From positions 186,001-250,000 of the forward strand of contig NZ_CP149925.1 of assembly GCF_038087665.1 (NCBI RefSeq): 64,000 nt of DNA. The letters run 5' to 3'. Position 1 is the stretch's first letter. Each line of letters opens with the position of its first letter. Below, one piece after another: positions 9,178-20,272 of the stretch. Origin of the DNA: Gallaecimonas sp. GXIMD4217 (GTDB lineage: Bacteria; Pseudomonadota; Gammaproteobacteria; Enterobacterales; Gallaecimonadaceae). The notes beneath the pieces are model-generated. The model saw only the letters and a list, made by a program, of their open reading frames with translations. It searched no databases and had not been told where the DNA came from. Made by a program: the position numbers and the translations under genes.

Positions 9178-10211
9178 TCCACTCCTGTTAGCCGAAACAG
9201 ATTGTCTATATCGCTTTCAGTTACCTTCTCGTCATCAAGGTTGTCTTCTATCAATTTGTGAAGTCGGTTCCGCCAATTCGGCTTAGGATACAGATGTTTG
9301 AGTGCGGTATTTGCTGTTCCCCAGATTGCTCGAGATGAGTTAGTGGAGCTTCTGTGCATAGCAAATGCCCAGTTCAAAACAATATGCCCAGGAGCAACCA
9401 TTGACTCGGTGCCTAGCCTCCTTGCTTCATCGGCAAGTTGCTGTGGCTTCATTCCTCTATCAGACATGTAGCGGCGGGTTGAACTACCAGTTAGCAACTC
9501 TAAGGCGTACAAATCTGCCTCTTGTTCTTGCACATCCGAACCTACTTCATCTTCACTGATCTTTTCATCGATTAACGTTTGTCCTGGTTGAAGATGACCA
9601 AGGCTAACGTGGCCCATTTCATGTGCAAGGTGAAACAGCAACCAGCTAGATTGTTGTTGGTTTTTGGTCAGCGCGATAGCTGGACGGCCGTTAACGTCCA
9701 CAACTACAGCATCCATCTTTTTGGAAACTGGAAGTGACGGCATATGCAAAACGGGAATCCCGTGCTTCCAGCAAACCTCAATCAGCAGTTCGAAATCTAC
9801 CCAAGGATGACTGTCATCAAGGAGCATCTTCCTCAGTTCAGAGGCAGGAGGAAGTGGTCTAAAGTCGGAGCGTATTGCTTCAATGGCAGTTGTCGCAGCA
9901 CTGTGGATTATTGAAGTGGCGACAGCCAAGTCGGCGTCACGTGTGTTTTTGGATTTTTTGTACTGGCAGCTGAAATCCTTTAAACGAAGCTCTTGAGCGG
10001 GATCTAGCACGCTGGACATTTCCAAATTCAGCGTTCTAGCGATGCTGATAATTGCCTGCTGTGCCGCACTTGGTGATTTCTTCAGACCCGGTTCCCACCA
10101 TTCAGGTAGCAGCTGCTTCTTTGCGTTACTGGTAACGAGCTTCTTATCAAGAGCGCGTAGCCGGGTAAATAGGTTGTCTAGCGACGGACGGTGTTTGGCC
10201 GCAGTGGTCAT
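9171..10211 (-). CDS. ImmA/IrrE-type zinc metallopeptidase
   Basis: The 346-residue protein contains HLAHEMGHVSLGH, giving the zinc motif HExxH at 197-201, and a likely third ligand in EQEADLYALELL (about 229-231). This is the signature of ImmA/IrrE (COG2856) peptidases, which often cleave repressors or antitoxins. The N-terminal 90 residues (with WWEPGLKKSP and a predicted helical bundle) may form a small DNA-binding or partner-binding domain. The ATG at 10211 is chosen over a GTG two codons upstream because GGAGG lies five bases before it. It is first in a unit with the PIN-like gene and has a palindrome about 55 bp upstream. Confidence 0.85.
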   Translation of the reverse strand: MTTAAKHRPSLDNLFTRLRALDKKLVTSNAKKQLLPEWWEPGLKKSPSAAQQAIISIARTLNLEMSSVLDPAQELRLKDFSCQYKKSKNTRDADLAVATSIIHSAATTAIEAIRSDFRPLPPASELRKMLLDDSHPWVDFELLIEVCWKHGIPVLHMPSLPVSKKMDAVVVDVNGRPAIALTKNQQQSSWLLFHLAHEMGHVSLGHLQPGQTLIDEKISEDEVGSDVQEQEADLYALELLTGSSTRRYMSDRGMKPQQLADEARRLGTESMVAPGHIVLNWAFAMHRSSTNSSRAIWGTANTALKHLYPKPNWRNRLHKLIEDNLDDEKVTESDIDNLFRLTGVDC

Positions 10212-10265
10212 AGGCACCTCCGATAGTAATGACGAGTTAGCTGGCTGAAGTGTAATAGCTTTTGG

Positions 10266-10279
10266 CGTGACGTGTCACG
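10266..10279. promoter_or_regulatory. Palindrome upstream of the peptidase/PIN unit
   Basis: CGTGAC-GT-GTCACG is a perfect two-arm palindrome 55 bp upstream of the peptidase start, in the only non-coding leader of the inserted element. Such sites are typical of self-regulated toxin-antitoxin-like operons. No promoter can be assigned with confidence. The remaining leader (10280-10428) shows no gene. Confidence 0.45.
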
Positions 10280-10428
10280 TGGCTTGTATAAAAAGTTACC
10301 ACTGGGCGGTGCTGCGCTCGGCATACATCACAGGCCGAACAGGGGACGAAGCCGCAAAAAAGTAGGTGATTAAAGAGTTGGGATTATGAAGTCCAATAAG
10401 TTGGAGTAAACGGTGGTGTATTGAAGCT

Positions 10429-10526
10429 AAAGGCCGGTGATACCGGCCTTGTCGTCACTGGCGTTCCAGCAGCACACCGCATTCCATGTGGTGGCTATAG
10501 GGGAACTGGTCGAACAGGGCCAGGCG
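10429..10526. repeat. 98-bp direct repeat, proximal copy (functional trmA 3' end)
   Basis: Identical to 8308-8405. This copy supplies the present stop codon and last 23 codons of trmA plus the terminator stem at 10429-10450, which here lacks a proper T tract. The sequence diverges at 10428 and 10527 relative to the other copy. Confidence 0.95.
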
Positions 10527-11552
10527 CTTGACCACATGGTCCTGACACAGGGTCTGGAGATTGTGCACCAGGGTATCCGGGTTGCAGGAGATATAGAGGA
10601 TGCGGTCATAGCCGTTGACCAGCTGCTCGGTGGCCGGATCCAGGCCGGCCCGGGGCGGATCCACCAGTATGGTGTGGCAGTCGAAGCTGCTGAGGTCAAC
10701 GCCGCGCAGGCGGCGGAATTCGCGCACGCCCTGCATGGCCTGGGTGAACTCCTCGGCGGACAGGCGGGCCACGGTGACGTTGTCCACCTGGTTGACGCGC
10801 ATGTTGTACTGGGCACTGGCCACCGAGCTGGTGGCGATCTCCGTGGCCAGCACCTTGCGGAAGTTGCGGGACAGGGGCAGGGTGAAGTTGCCGTTGCCGC
10901 AGTACAGCTCCAGCATGTCGCCCTCGGCGCCCTGGGTGCAGTCCAGGGCCCAGCCCAGCATCTGCTCGTTGATGCCGGCATTGGGCTGGGTGAAGCTGTT
11001 CTCCACCTGCTGGAAGGTCCAGCTTTGGCCCTGGACGTTCAGCTTCTCGACCACGAAGTCCCTGTCCATGACGATCTTCTGCTTCTTGGCCCGGCCCATG
11101 ATGTCGACCTTGGCGATTTGGCCAAGCTGATGGCGCAGCTGGCGGGCCTCCACCTGCCAGGCTTCGTCCAATGCCTTGTGGTAGAGCAGGGTCACCACGG
11201 CCTCGCCGCTCTGGCTGGTGAGGAACTCCACCTGGAACAGCTTGCGCCTGAGCAGTTCATTGTTGCGTACGCCCCTGAGCACGGCCGGCATCAGTTCGTT
11301 GATCAGCTTGCTGCCCATGGGGTAGCTGTCGATGCGGATCTTGGCCTTGGTGGCCTGGTCGAACATGATGTAGTAGAGGTCGTCGCCGTCGTGCCAGACC
11401 CGGAACTCGGCCCGCATGCGGTAATGCTCGGGGGCGGAGCGGAACACTTCCGGCTCGGGCGCATTGAAGGGCGCGAACATCTCCTTGAGGCGGGCCACCT
11501 TGTCTGCCAATTGGCTGTCATATTGCTCGGGGTAAACGGCACCTGGCGTCAT
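10455..11552 (-). CDS. trmA: tRNA (uracil-54-C5)-methyltransferase
   Basis: TrmA makes ribothymidine at position 54 of the T-loop in nearly all tRNAs, using S-adenosylmethionine. The 365-residue product (E. coli 366) contains the SAM motif [12 protein letters not shown], the DPPRAGLD motif and the catalytic-cysteine segment RILYISCNP, then [20 protein letters not shown] at the end. The frame opens at a TTG further upstream, but the ATG at 11552 with AGGA before it gives the family start MTPG. The last 24 codons, stop included, lie in the 98-bp repeat. The inserted element separates the gene from yqiJ. It diverges from murI. Confidence 0.96.
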   Translation of the reverse strand: MTPGAVYPEQYDSQLADKVARLKEMFAPFNAPEPEVFRSAPEHYRMRAEFRVWHDGDDLYYIMFDQATKAKIRIDSYPMGSKLINELMPAVLRGVRNNELLRRKLFQVEFLTSQSGEAVVTLLYHKALDEAWQVEARQLRHQLGQIAKVDIMGRAKKQKIVMDRDFVVEKLNVQGQSWTFQQVENSFTQPNAGINEQMLGWALDCTQGAEGDMLELYCGNGNFTLPLSRNFRKVLATEIATSSVASAQYNMRVNQVDNVTVARLSAEEFTQAMQGVREFRRLRGVDLSSFDCHTILVDPPRAGLDPATEQLVNGYDRILYISCNPDTLVHNLQTLCQDHVVKRLALFDQFPYSHHMECGVLLERQ

Positions 11553-11658
11553 GGAGTTGTCCTGATCGTCTGAAATGGAGGGCAAATGATAGGCAAGGCG
11601 GCGGCAAAGTCCAGCCTGAGGTAGACTGGGGGCCCTGAGTCAGCAATTCAACAGCGGT

Positions 11659-12450
11659 ATGTCGCAGCTTCTCTTCTTTGATTCCGGTGTCGGTGGCCTG
11701 TCCGTCTGGCGGGAGGTCCAGCAGCTGTTGCCGGGCCTGTCCTCCATCTACTGCATGGATGATGAAGCCTTCCCCTATGGCGAACTGGCCGAACCTGTGT
11801 TGGTAAGACGGGTGCTGGGCGCCTTCGAGGCCCTGACCGCCCGTCATGACATCGAGCTGGCGGTGGTGGCCTGCAACTCCGCCTCCACCCTGGTGCTGCC
11901 GGCGCTGCGCGAGCACTTCGATTTTCCCATCGTCGGCGTGGTGCCGGCCATCAAGCCGGCGGCCGGCCTCTCCCGTACCGGCCATATCGGCCTGCTGGCC
12001 ACGCCGGGCACGGTACGGCGGCCCTATACCAGGCAGTTGATCGCGGAGTTCGCGCCCCACTGCCAGGTCAGCCTGATCGGCTCCAGCGAGCTGGTGACCC
12101 AGGCTGAGCGCAAGCTCAGGGGCCAGGGGGTGCAGATGGCGAAACTGGAGGAAGTCCTCCGCCCCTGGCTGGACAGCGGCCCTGATGTGGTGGTGCTGGG
12201 CTGTACCCATTTCCCGCTGCTAAGGGAAGAGATAGGCCAGATCCTGGGCAGCAGGGTGCAGCTGGTGGATTCCGGTACCGCCATCGCCAACAGGGTCAGG
12301 GCATTGGTCGGTGATATAGAAGGAGAAGGAGGAATGGCGGCCCTCTATCACAGTAATAAGGAGAGCCAGGGACTGGATGCCCTCAAGGGGCGTTATTTTC
12401 CAGGGGCAGCGCTACGCCATCTGCCCCTGGCCATGGATCAGTTGTCCTGA
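11659..12450 (+). CDS. murI: Glutamate racemase
   Basis: MurI supplies D-glutamate for peptidoglycan. The two catalytic cysteines of the cofactor-independent racemase are visible: Cys72 in VACNSAST and Cys182 in LGCTHFPLL. FDSGVGGLSV near the N-terminus and FPYGEL are family motifs. The length of 263 aa is normal for the family. It diverges from trmA, as in the E. coli trmA-btuB-murI region but without btuB between them. Its 3' end overlaps the convergent RRM-protein gene by 13 bp. Confidence 0.95.
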   Translation: MSQLLFFDSGVGGLSVWREVQQLLPGLSSIYCMDDEAFPYGELAEPVLVRRVLGAFEALTARHDIELAVVACNSASTLVLPALREHFDFPIVGVVPAIKPAAGLSRTGHIGLLATPGTVRRPYTRQLIAEFAPHCQVSLIGSSELVTQAERKLRGQGVQMAKLEEVLRPWLDSGPDVVVLGCTHFPLLREEIGQILGSRVQLVDSGTAIANRVRALVGDIEGEGGMAALYHSNKESQGLDALKGRYFPGAALRHLPLAMDQLS

Positions 12451-12878
12451 TCCTTCCTTTCCTTTGCTTCCCGTACTTTCAGGGTCCGATCCTGGAACTG
12501 GCTGTCATTGAGTTCATTGATGGCGGCCTGGGCATCTTCCTTGAGCATCTCCACAAAACCGAAGCCGCGGCGGCGGCCGGTCTGCTTGTCCTTCATCAGG
12601 CGTACCGACAGCACCTTGCCGTAACGGGCAAAGAGGTTTTGTACCGCCTGCTCGTTGGCACGATAGGGCAGGTTACCTACATAAAGGGTCACGGTATCGA
12701 TATGTTCGCTGCGGGTGGCCGGGGCCTTGGCGGAGGTCAGTAGCGCCACGCTACCGCCGATGATAATGCCCAGGGCAAACCAGACGGCGCTGGTCATGGC
12801 GGGGATCTCAATAAGGGCCGGCAGGAAATAGCCGAGTACGGCCAGGGCAAGTACGATGAGAAAAGCTTGTTTATTCAT
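12438..12878 (-). CDS. Membrane-anchored RRM RNA-binding protein
   Basis: A 146-residue protein with two N-terminal hydrophobic segments (about 5-24 and 31-49) and then one RNA recognition motif (about 63-138). RNP2 is LYVGNL and RNP1 is RRGFGFVEM, so the RNA-contact aromatic residues are present. It ends with a charged tail rich in Lys, Glu and Asp. The domain order suggests an inner-membrane protein that holds RNA on the cytoplasmic side. The role is unknown. It lies between murI and the first rRNA operon, convergent with murI. Confidence 0.87.
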   Translation of the reverse strand: MNKQAFLIVLALAVLGYFLPALIEIPAMTSAVWFALGIIIGGSVALLTSAKAPATRSEHIDTVTLYVGNLPYRANEQAVQNLFARYGKVLSVRLMKDKQTGRRRGFGFVEMLKEDAQAAINELNDSQFQDRTLKVREAKERKDQDN

Positions 12879-13017
12879 GAGCTTAGTTTCTTAAAGAGTG
12901 AGGGAATGGAGCATGAAAGTGAATAAATATCAGCTCATGTTAACTTTATTCACAACCCGGTGCAAAAGCCCTTTGGCGGCTTTTTGTCCAAACGATCCAT
13001 TGATCGCGAATTTGATC

Positions 13018-13226
13018 TTGCATCGGCTCATGCCGGCCCTATAATGCCGCCCCTGTCGCCACCGAACGGCTTCGCGGAAAAGACCTCGAAAAAAGGCCTT
13101 GACCCACAACGAAGACTGAGTAAAATGGCGGCCCGCTTGAGAGATGAGGCGCTAAGCGCTGAAAACTCAAGCTTTCTGAAAAGGCCGAAACAAAGGGCTT
13201 GACAGAAAATCCGGAGTCGGTAGAAT
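13018..13226 (+). promoter_or_regulatory. Three tandem rRNA promoters, operon 1
   Basis: Three sigma-70 promoters, each with a 16-bp spacer, lie in a row: TTGCAT/TATAAT (13018-13045), TTGACC/TAAAAT (13099-13126) and TTGACA/TAGAAT (13199-13226). Each -10 is followed by a GC-rich discriminator (for example GCCGCCCC), the feature that makes rRNA promoters sensitive to ppGpp. The rest of the 499-bp gap holds no gene. Confidence 0.85.
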
Positions 13227-13254
13227 GCGGCTCCCGCTTCGAGAAGAAGCGAAC

Positions 13255-13266
13255 GTTCTTTAACAA
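13255..13266 (+). promoter_or_regulatory. rrn antitermination boxA, leader of operon 1
   Basis: GTTCTTTAACAA matches the rrn boxA form (TGCTCTTTAACA in E. coli), where NusB-S10 bind to make transcription resistant to termination. It lies 29 bp after the last -10 box. Confidence 0.8.
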
Positions 13267-13377
13267 TGTGACCAAGCAATCTGTGTGGGCACTCGAGGTT
13301 GTGAAAATTCCCAAAAACGAATTTTCAATGAACTCGAAGTGTTCAAACACTTCAGCAATTCATTGAGCACAAACTTT

Positions 13378-14929
<1,552 letters not shown>

Positions 14930-15003
14930 CCTTTAGGGATGACACGTCTCGAAGTGTCCACACAGATTGCTTGGTCAGATGGTTTTAGAGCGAATTGCGG
15001 TGT

Positions 15004-15080
<77 letters not shown>

Positions 15081-15088
15081 CACTATTC

Positions 15089-15164
15089 GGGGCTATAGCT
15101 CAGCTGGGAGAGCGCCTGCTTTGCACGCAGGAGGTCAGCGGTTCGATCCCGCTTAGCTCCACCA
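15089..15164 (+). tRNA. tRNA-Ala (UGC)
   Basis: A 76-nt cloverleaf with acceptor GGGGCTA/TAGCTCC, anticodon TGC in TTTGCAC and an encoded CCA. It lies 8 bp after tRNA-Ile in the usual Ile-Ala spacer arrangement. Confidence 0.96.
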
Positions 15165-15169
15165 TATGT

Positions 15170-15245
15170 GTCCCCTTCGTCTAGAGGCCTAGGACACCGC
15201 CCTTTCACGGCGGTAACAGGGGTTCGAATCCCCTAGGGGACGCCA
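15170..15245 (+). tRNA. tRNA-Glu (UUC)
   Basis: A 76-nt cloverleaf with acceptor GTCCCCT/AGGGGAC, anticodon TTC in CTTTCAC and an encoded CCA. Finding Ile, Ala and Glu tRNAs together in one spacer is less usual; E. coli operons have either Ile-Ala or Glu. Confidence 0.96.
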
Positions 15246-15259
15246 CTCTCGCTCGAGAG

Positions 15260-15298
15260 GCCAAAGCTAAATCTCACGATTTACCTTTGGCTTTTTTT
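15260..15298 (+). terminator. Terminator-like hairpin inside the 16S-23S spacer
   Basis: A 14-bp stem with one mismatch (15260-15273 with 15278-15291) and a four-base loop is followed by seven T residues. It has all the features of an intrinsic terminator but lies between tRNA-Glu and 23S rRNA, 5 bp before a boxA. It must be read through by antiterminated polymerase, or may serve as an RNA-processing site. Confidence 0.6.
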
Positions 15299-15303
15299 AG
15301 CCA

Positions 15304-15316
15304 TGCTCTTTAACAA
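15304..15316 (+). promoter_or_regulatory. Spacer boxA before 23S rRNA (operon 1)
   Basis: TGCTCTTTAACAA is an exact rrn boxA. In E. coli a second boxA in the spacer reloads the antitermination complex before the 23S gene. The remaining spacer (15317-15455) is shared with the second operon. Confidence 0.8.
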
Positions 15317-15455
15317 TTCGGAAAGCTGATAACACTGCAAATTTAAACGAGTCACTCTCTACTTGATGAGTGTCCGGCGAAAACCAGGTGTTAGTCAACA
15401 TACGGCATTTTCTTCGGAAAATGGTTCGCGTCAGCGAAACCCTTCGGGGTTGTAT

Positions 15456-18350
<2,895 letters not shown>

Positions 18351-18513
18351 ACAACACCCAAAGGGTTTTGTAGGCAGAGATTGTTCCAGACAATCTTCTG
18401 CACTTCCGCCATCCATGGCGGTCGGGCACTCAGAGAGAGTGACTTAGATTACAGAGTTATCAGCTTTTACCGAATTGACTTAACTGGCCGCAAGGCGGGT
18501 TAAGAAACGAATT

Positions 18514-18631
18514 TGCTTGGCGGCAATAGCGCTGTGGAACCACCTGATCCCATCCCGAACTCAGCAGTGAAACGCAGTAGCGCCGATGGTAGTGTGGGGG
18601 TTCCCATGTGAGAGTAGGTCACTGCCAAGCA
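18514..18631 (+). rRNA. rrf: 5S ribosomal RNA (operon 1)
   Basis: The 118-nt sequence has the complementary ends TGCTTGGCGGC and ACTGCCAAGCA and the conserved CCGAACTCAG(C)AGTGAAACGC core. The 163-bp 23S-5S spacer contains no gene. Confidence 0.95.
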
Positions 18632-18642
18632 CCTAATTACGT

Positions 18643-18718
18643 GCTGATATAGCTCAGTTGGTAGAGCGCACCCTTGGTAAGGGTGAGGTCGGCGGTTCAA
18701 ATCCGCCTATCAGCACCA
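18643..18718 (+). tRNA. tRNA-Thr (GGU), after rRNA operon 1
   Basis: A 76-nt cloverleaf with acceptor GCTGATA/TATCAGC, anticodon GGT in TTGGTAA and an encoded CCA. It lies 11 bp after 5S and before the operon terminator, so it is the last rrn product. It differs from the tRNA-Thr at 22315 only by a compensated base pair in the T stem. Confidence 0.96.
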
Positions 18719-18730
18719 CTAATCGAAGAA

Positions 18731-18755
18731 CCCCAGCCTCAGGCTGGGGTTTTTT
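18731..18755 (+). terminator. Terminator of rRNA operon 1
   Basis: CCCCAGCCT-C-AGGCTGGGG forms a strong stem followed by six T residues. Confidence 0.88.
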
Positions 18756-19176
18756 CGTTTGTGAATCTCATCATGACGATGTCACGGCCCTGGCGGCGGT
18801 AGTTTGCGAACTTGTTGTGTATGGCTCCCGGGGCCTCGGCGACTTCGACAAAGCCGCACTCTTGGTACCAGCCCTTCAGGTGACGAAAGGGAAAGGTATA
18901 GGCAGTTTCCGTGGCCAGCAGGGGACTCAGTAGGCCTAGGAACCGGCCGCCCAGGCCTTGGCCCCGGCGTTCAGGCACCACCACCAGGCTGCACAGCAAC
19001 CAGCTCTCGGCAATGGGTACCAATCGGCAACAGGCCAACAGGGCGGTACCCTTTCGCAGCACGTAGACCCTGTCGTGGCCTCTTACTGGCGCCTTGTAGC
19101 CAGCCTCCTTGTAGAAGCGCTTGGCCAGGGGATGCTGAGCCTTGTCTAAGGCGTCAACGAACAATGGTGGAGTCAA
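18739..19176 (-). CDS. GNAT-family N-acetyltransferase
   Basis: A 145-residue protein with the acetyl-CoA-binding motif RRGQGLGG (motif A) after a beta strand SLVVVPE, and a C-terminal FRHLKGWYQECGFVEV segment typical of GNAT motif B. The substrate cannot be inferred. The only plausible start giving the full fold is TTG at 19176, so the exact N-terminus is uncertain. It converges on the rRNA operon, and its last codons overlap the rrn terminator stem. It diverges from murB. Confidence 0.82.
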   Translation of the reverse strand: MTPPLFVDALDKAQHPLAKRFYKEAGYKAPVRGHDRVYVLRKGTALLACCRLVPIAESWLLCSLVVVPERRGQGLGGRFLGLLSPLLATETAYTFPFRHLKGWYQECGFVEVAEAPGAIHNKFANYRRQGRDIVMMRFTNEKTPA

Positions 19177-19222
19177 TTTGAGCCCTTGGGTACACTGAGG
19201 GACCTTCTAACAAGGTACCTAG

Positions 19223-20254
19223 ATGAAAGTCAGCCAGTATAGCAGTCTGAAGGACTTCAACAGCTTCGCCCTGGATATCCAAACCCGCCGCCTGGAGATC
19301 GCTTCCTCCCTTGCCGATCTGCTGCGGGCCTGTGTGGATGCCTGCATGAGTTCCGAGGCCACCCTGGTCCTTGGCGGCGGCTCCAACGTGCTTTTTACCG
19401 AAGACTTTGACGGCACCGTGCTGATCAACGGTTTGAAGGGTATTGAGGTGCAGGAGACCGGAAAGGAGTACAAGCTGCATGTGGCGGCCGGGGAGTCCTG
19501 GCCGGCGCTGGTTGACTGGACTGTGGCCCAGGGTTTTGCCGGCTTGGAAAACCTGGCCTTGATCCCCGGTTCTGCCGGGGCGGCGCCGATACAGAATATT
19601 GGTGCCTATGGCGTGGAGCTGGCCCAGCGTTGTGACTATGTGGACTTCCTCTCCCTTGAAGACCGCAAGGTTCACAGGCTCATGGCCTCGGATTGCCGTT
19701 TTGGCTACCGCGACTCCATCTTCAAGGGTGAGCTGGCCGGCAAGGCCATCATCACCGCCATTGGCCTGACCCTGAGCAAGGACTGGCAGCCGGAGATCAG
19801 CTATGGTCCCCTGCAGTCGGCTTTTGCCGAAGGCCAGGCCATCAGCGCCTCTGCCATCCGGGATACCGTGGTGGCGATTCGGCGCGCCAAGCTACCGGAT
19901 CCGGCTTTGCTGGGCAATGCCGGCAGCTTTTTTAAAAATCCAACCATAACGACAGAAGAATACGAGGCGCTGCAGGCGCGCTACCCAAATCTGCCCGGTT
20001 ACCCGCTGGATAACAAGAGGATAAAAATCCCGGCCGGCTGGTTGATCGACAAGGCAGGTTGGAAGGGGTATCGCACGGGCGATGCCGGTGTCCATGCCAA
20101 GCAGGCCCTGGTGCTTGTGAATCATGGTCACGCCAAGCCCGGCGAACTGCTCTCTCTGGCTAGGGCCATCAAGGATGACATCTTCGGCAAGTTCGCCGTG
20201 GATCTGGTTCCGGAAGTCAGGCTGATTGGTGCCTCGGGAGAAATTCCCTTTTGA
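19223..20254 (+). CDS. murB: UDP-N-acetylenolpyruvoylglucosamine reductase
   Basis: MurB is the FAD/NADPH enzyme that makes UDP-N-acetylmuramic acid for peptidoglycan. The FAD-binding signature LGGGSNVLF and IPGSAGAAPIQNIGAYG are present, with RFGYRDSIFK holding the active-site arginine. NAGSFFKNP supplies the proton-donating serine and EVRLIG the conserved glutamate. The length of 343 aa matches the E. coli-type (type I) enzyme. The ATG follows AAGG by eight bases. birA follows 18 bp downstream, the same order as in E. coli. Confidence 0.96.
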   Translation: MKVSQYSSLKDFNSFALDIQTRRLEIASSLADLLRACVDACMSSEATLVLGGGSNVLFTEDFDGTVLINGLKGIEVQETGKEYKLHVAAGESWPALVDWTVAQGFAGLENLALIPGSAGAAPIQNIGAYGVELAQRCDYVDFLSLEDRKVHRLMASDCRFGYRDSIFKGELAGKAIITAIGLTLSKDWQPEISYGPLQSAFAEGQAISASAIRDTVVAIRRAKLPDPALLGNAGSFFKNPTITTEEYEALQARYPNLPGYPLDNKRIKIPAGWLIDKAGWKGYRTGDAGVHAKQALVLVNHGHAKPGELLSLARAIKDDIFGKFAVDLVPEVRLIGASGEIPF

Positions 20255-20272
20255 TTTCGGAAATTGCGTCCA

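Larger units (their letters stand above)
8308..10526. mobile_element. 2.1-kb insertion at the trmA 3' end, flanked by 98-bp direct repeats
   Basis: The segment between the repeats (8406-10428) is visibly more AT-rich than the genes on either side and separates trmA from its original terminator. It carries two overlapping minus-strand genes, a zinc peptidase and a PIN-like nuclease, and about 210 bp of non-coding leader with a palindrome. No integrase, transposase or terminal inverted repeat is visible. The element appears to have restored trmA by supplying its own copy of the last 72 coding bases. Recombination between the repeats would remove exactly 2,121 bp and leave trmA intact. Its mode of entry is inferred, not seen. 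Confidence 0.8.

Noticed and set aside
11553..11585. TTG start extending TrmA by eleven residues
   Set aside because: The ATG at 11552 has a better ribosome site and gives the family N-terminus and length.
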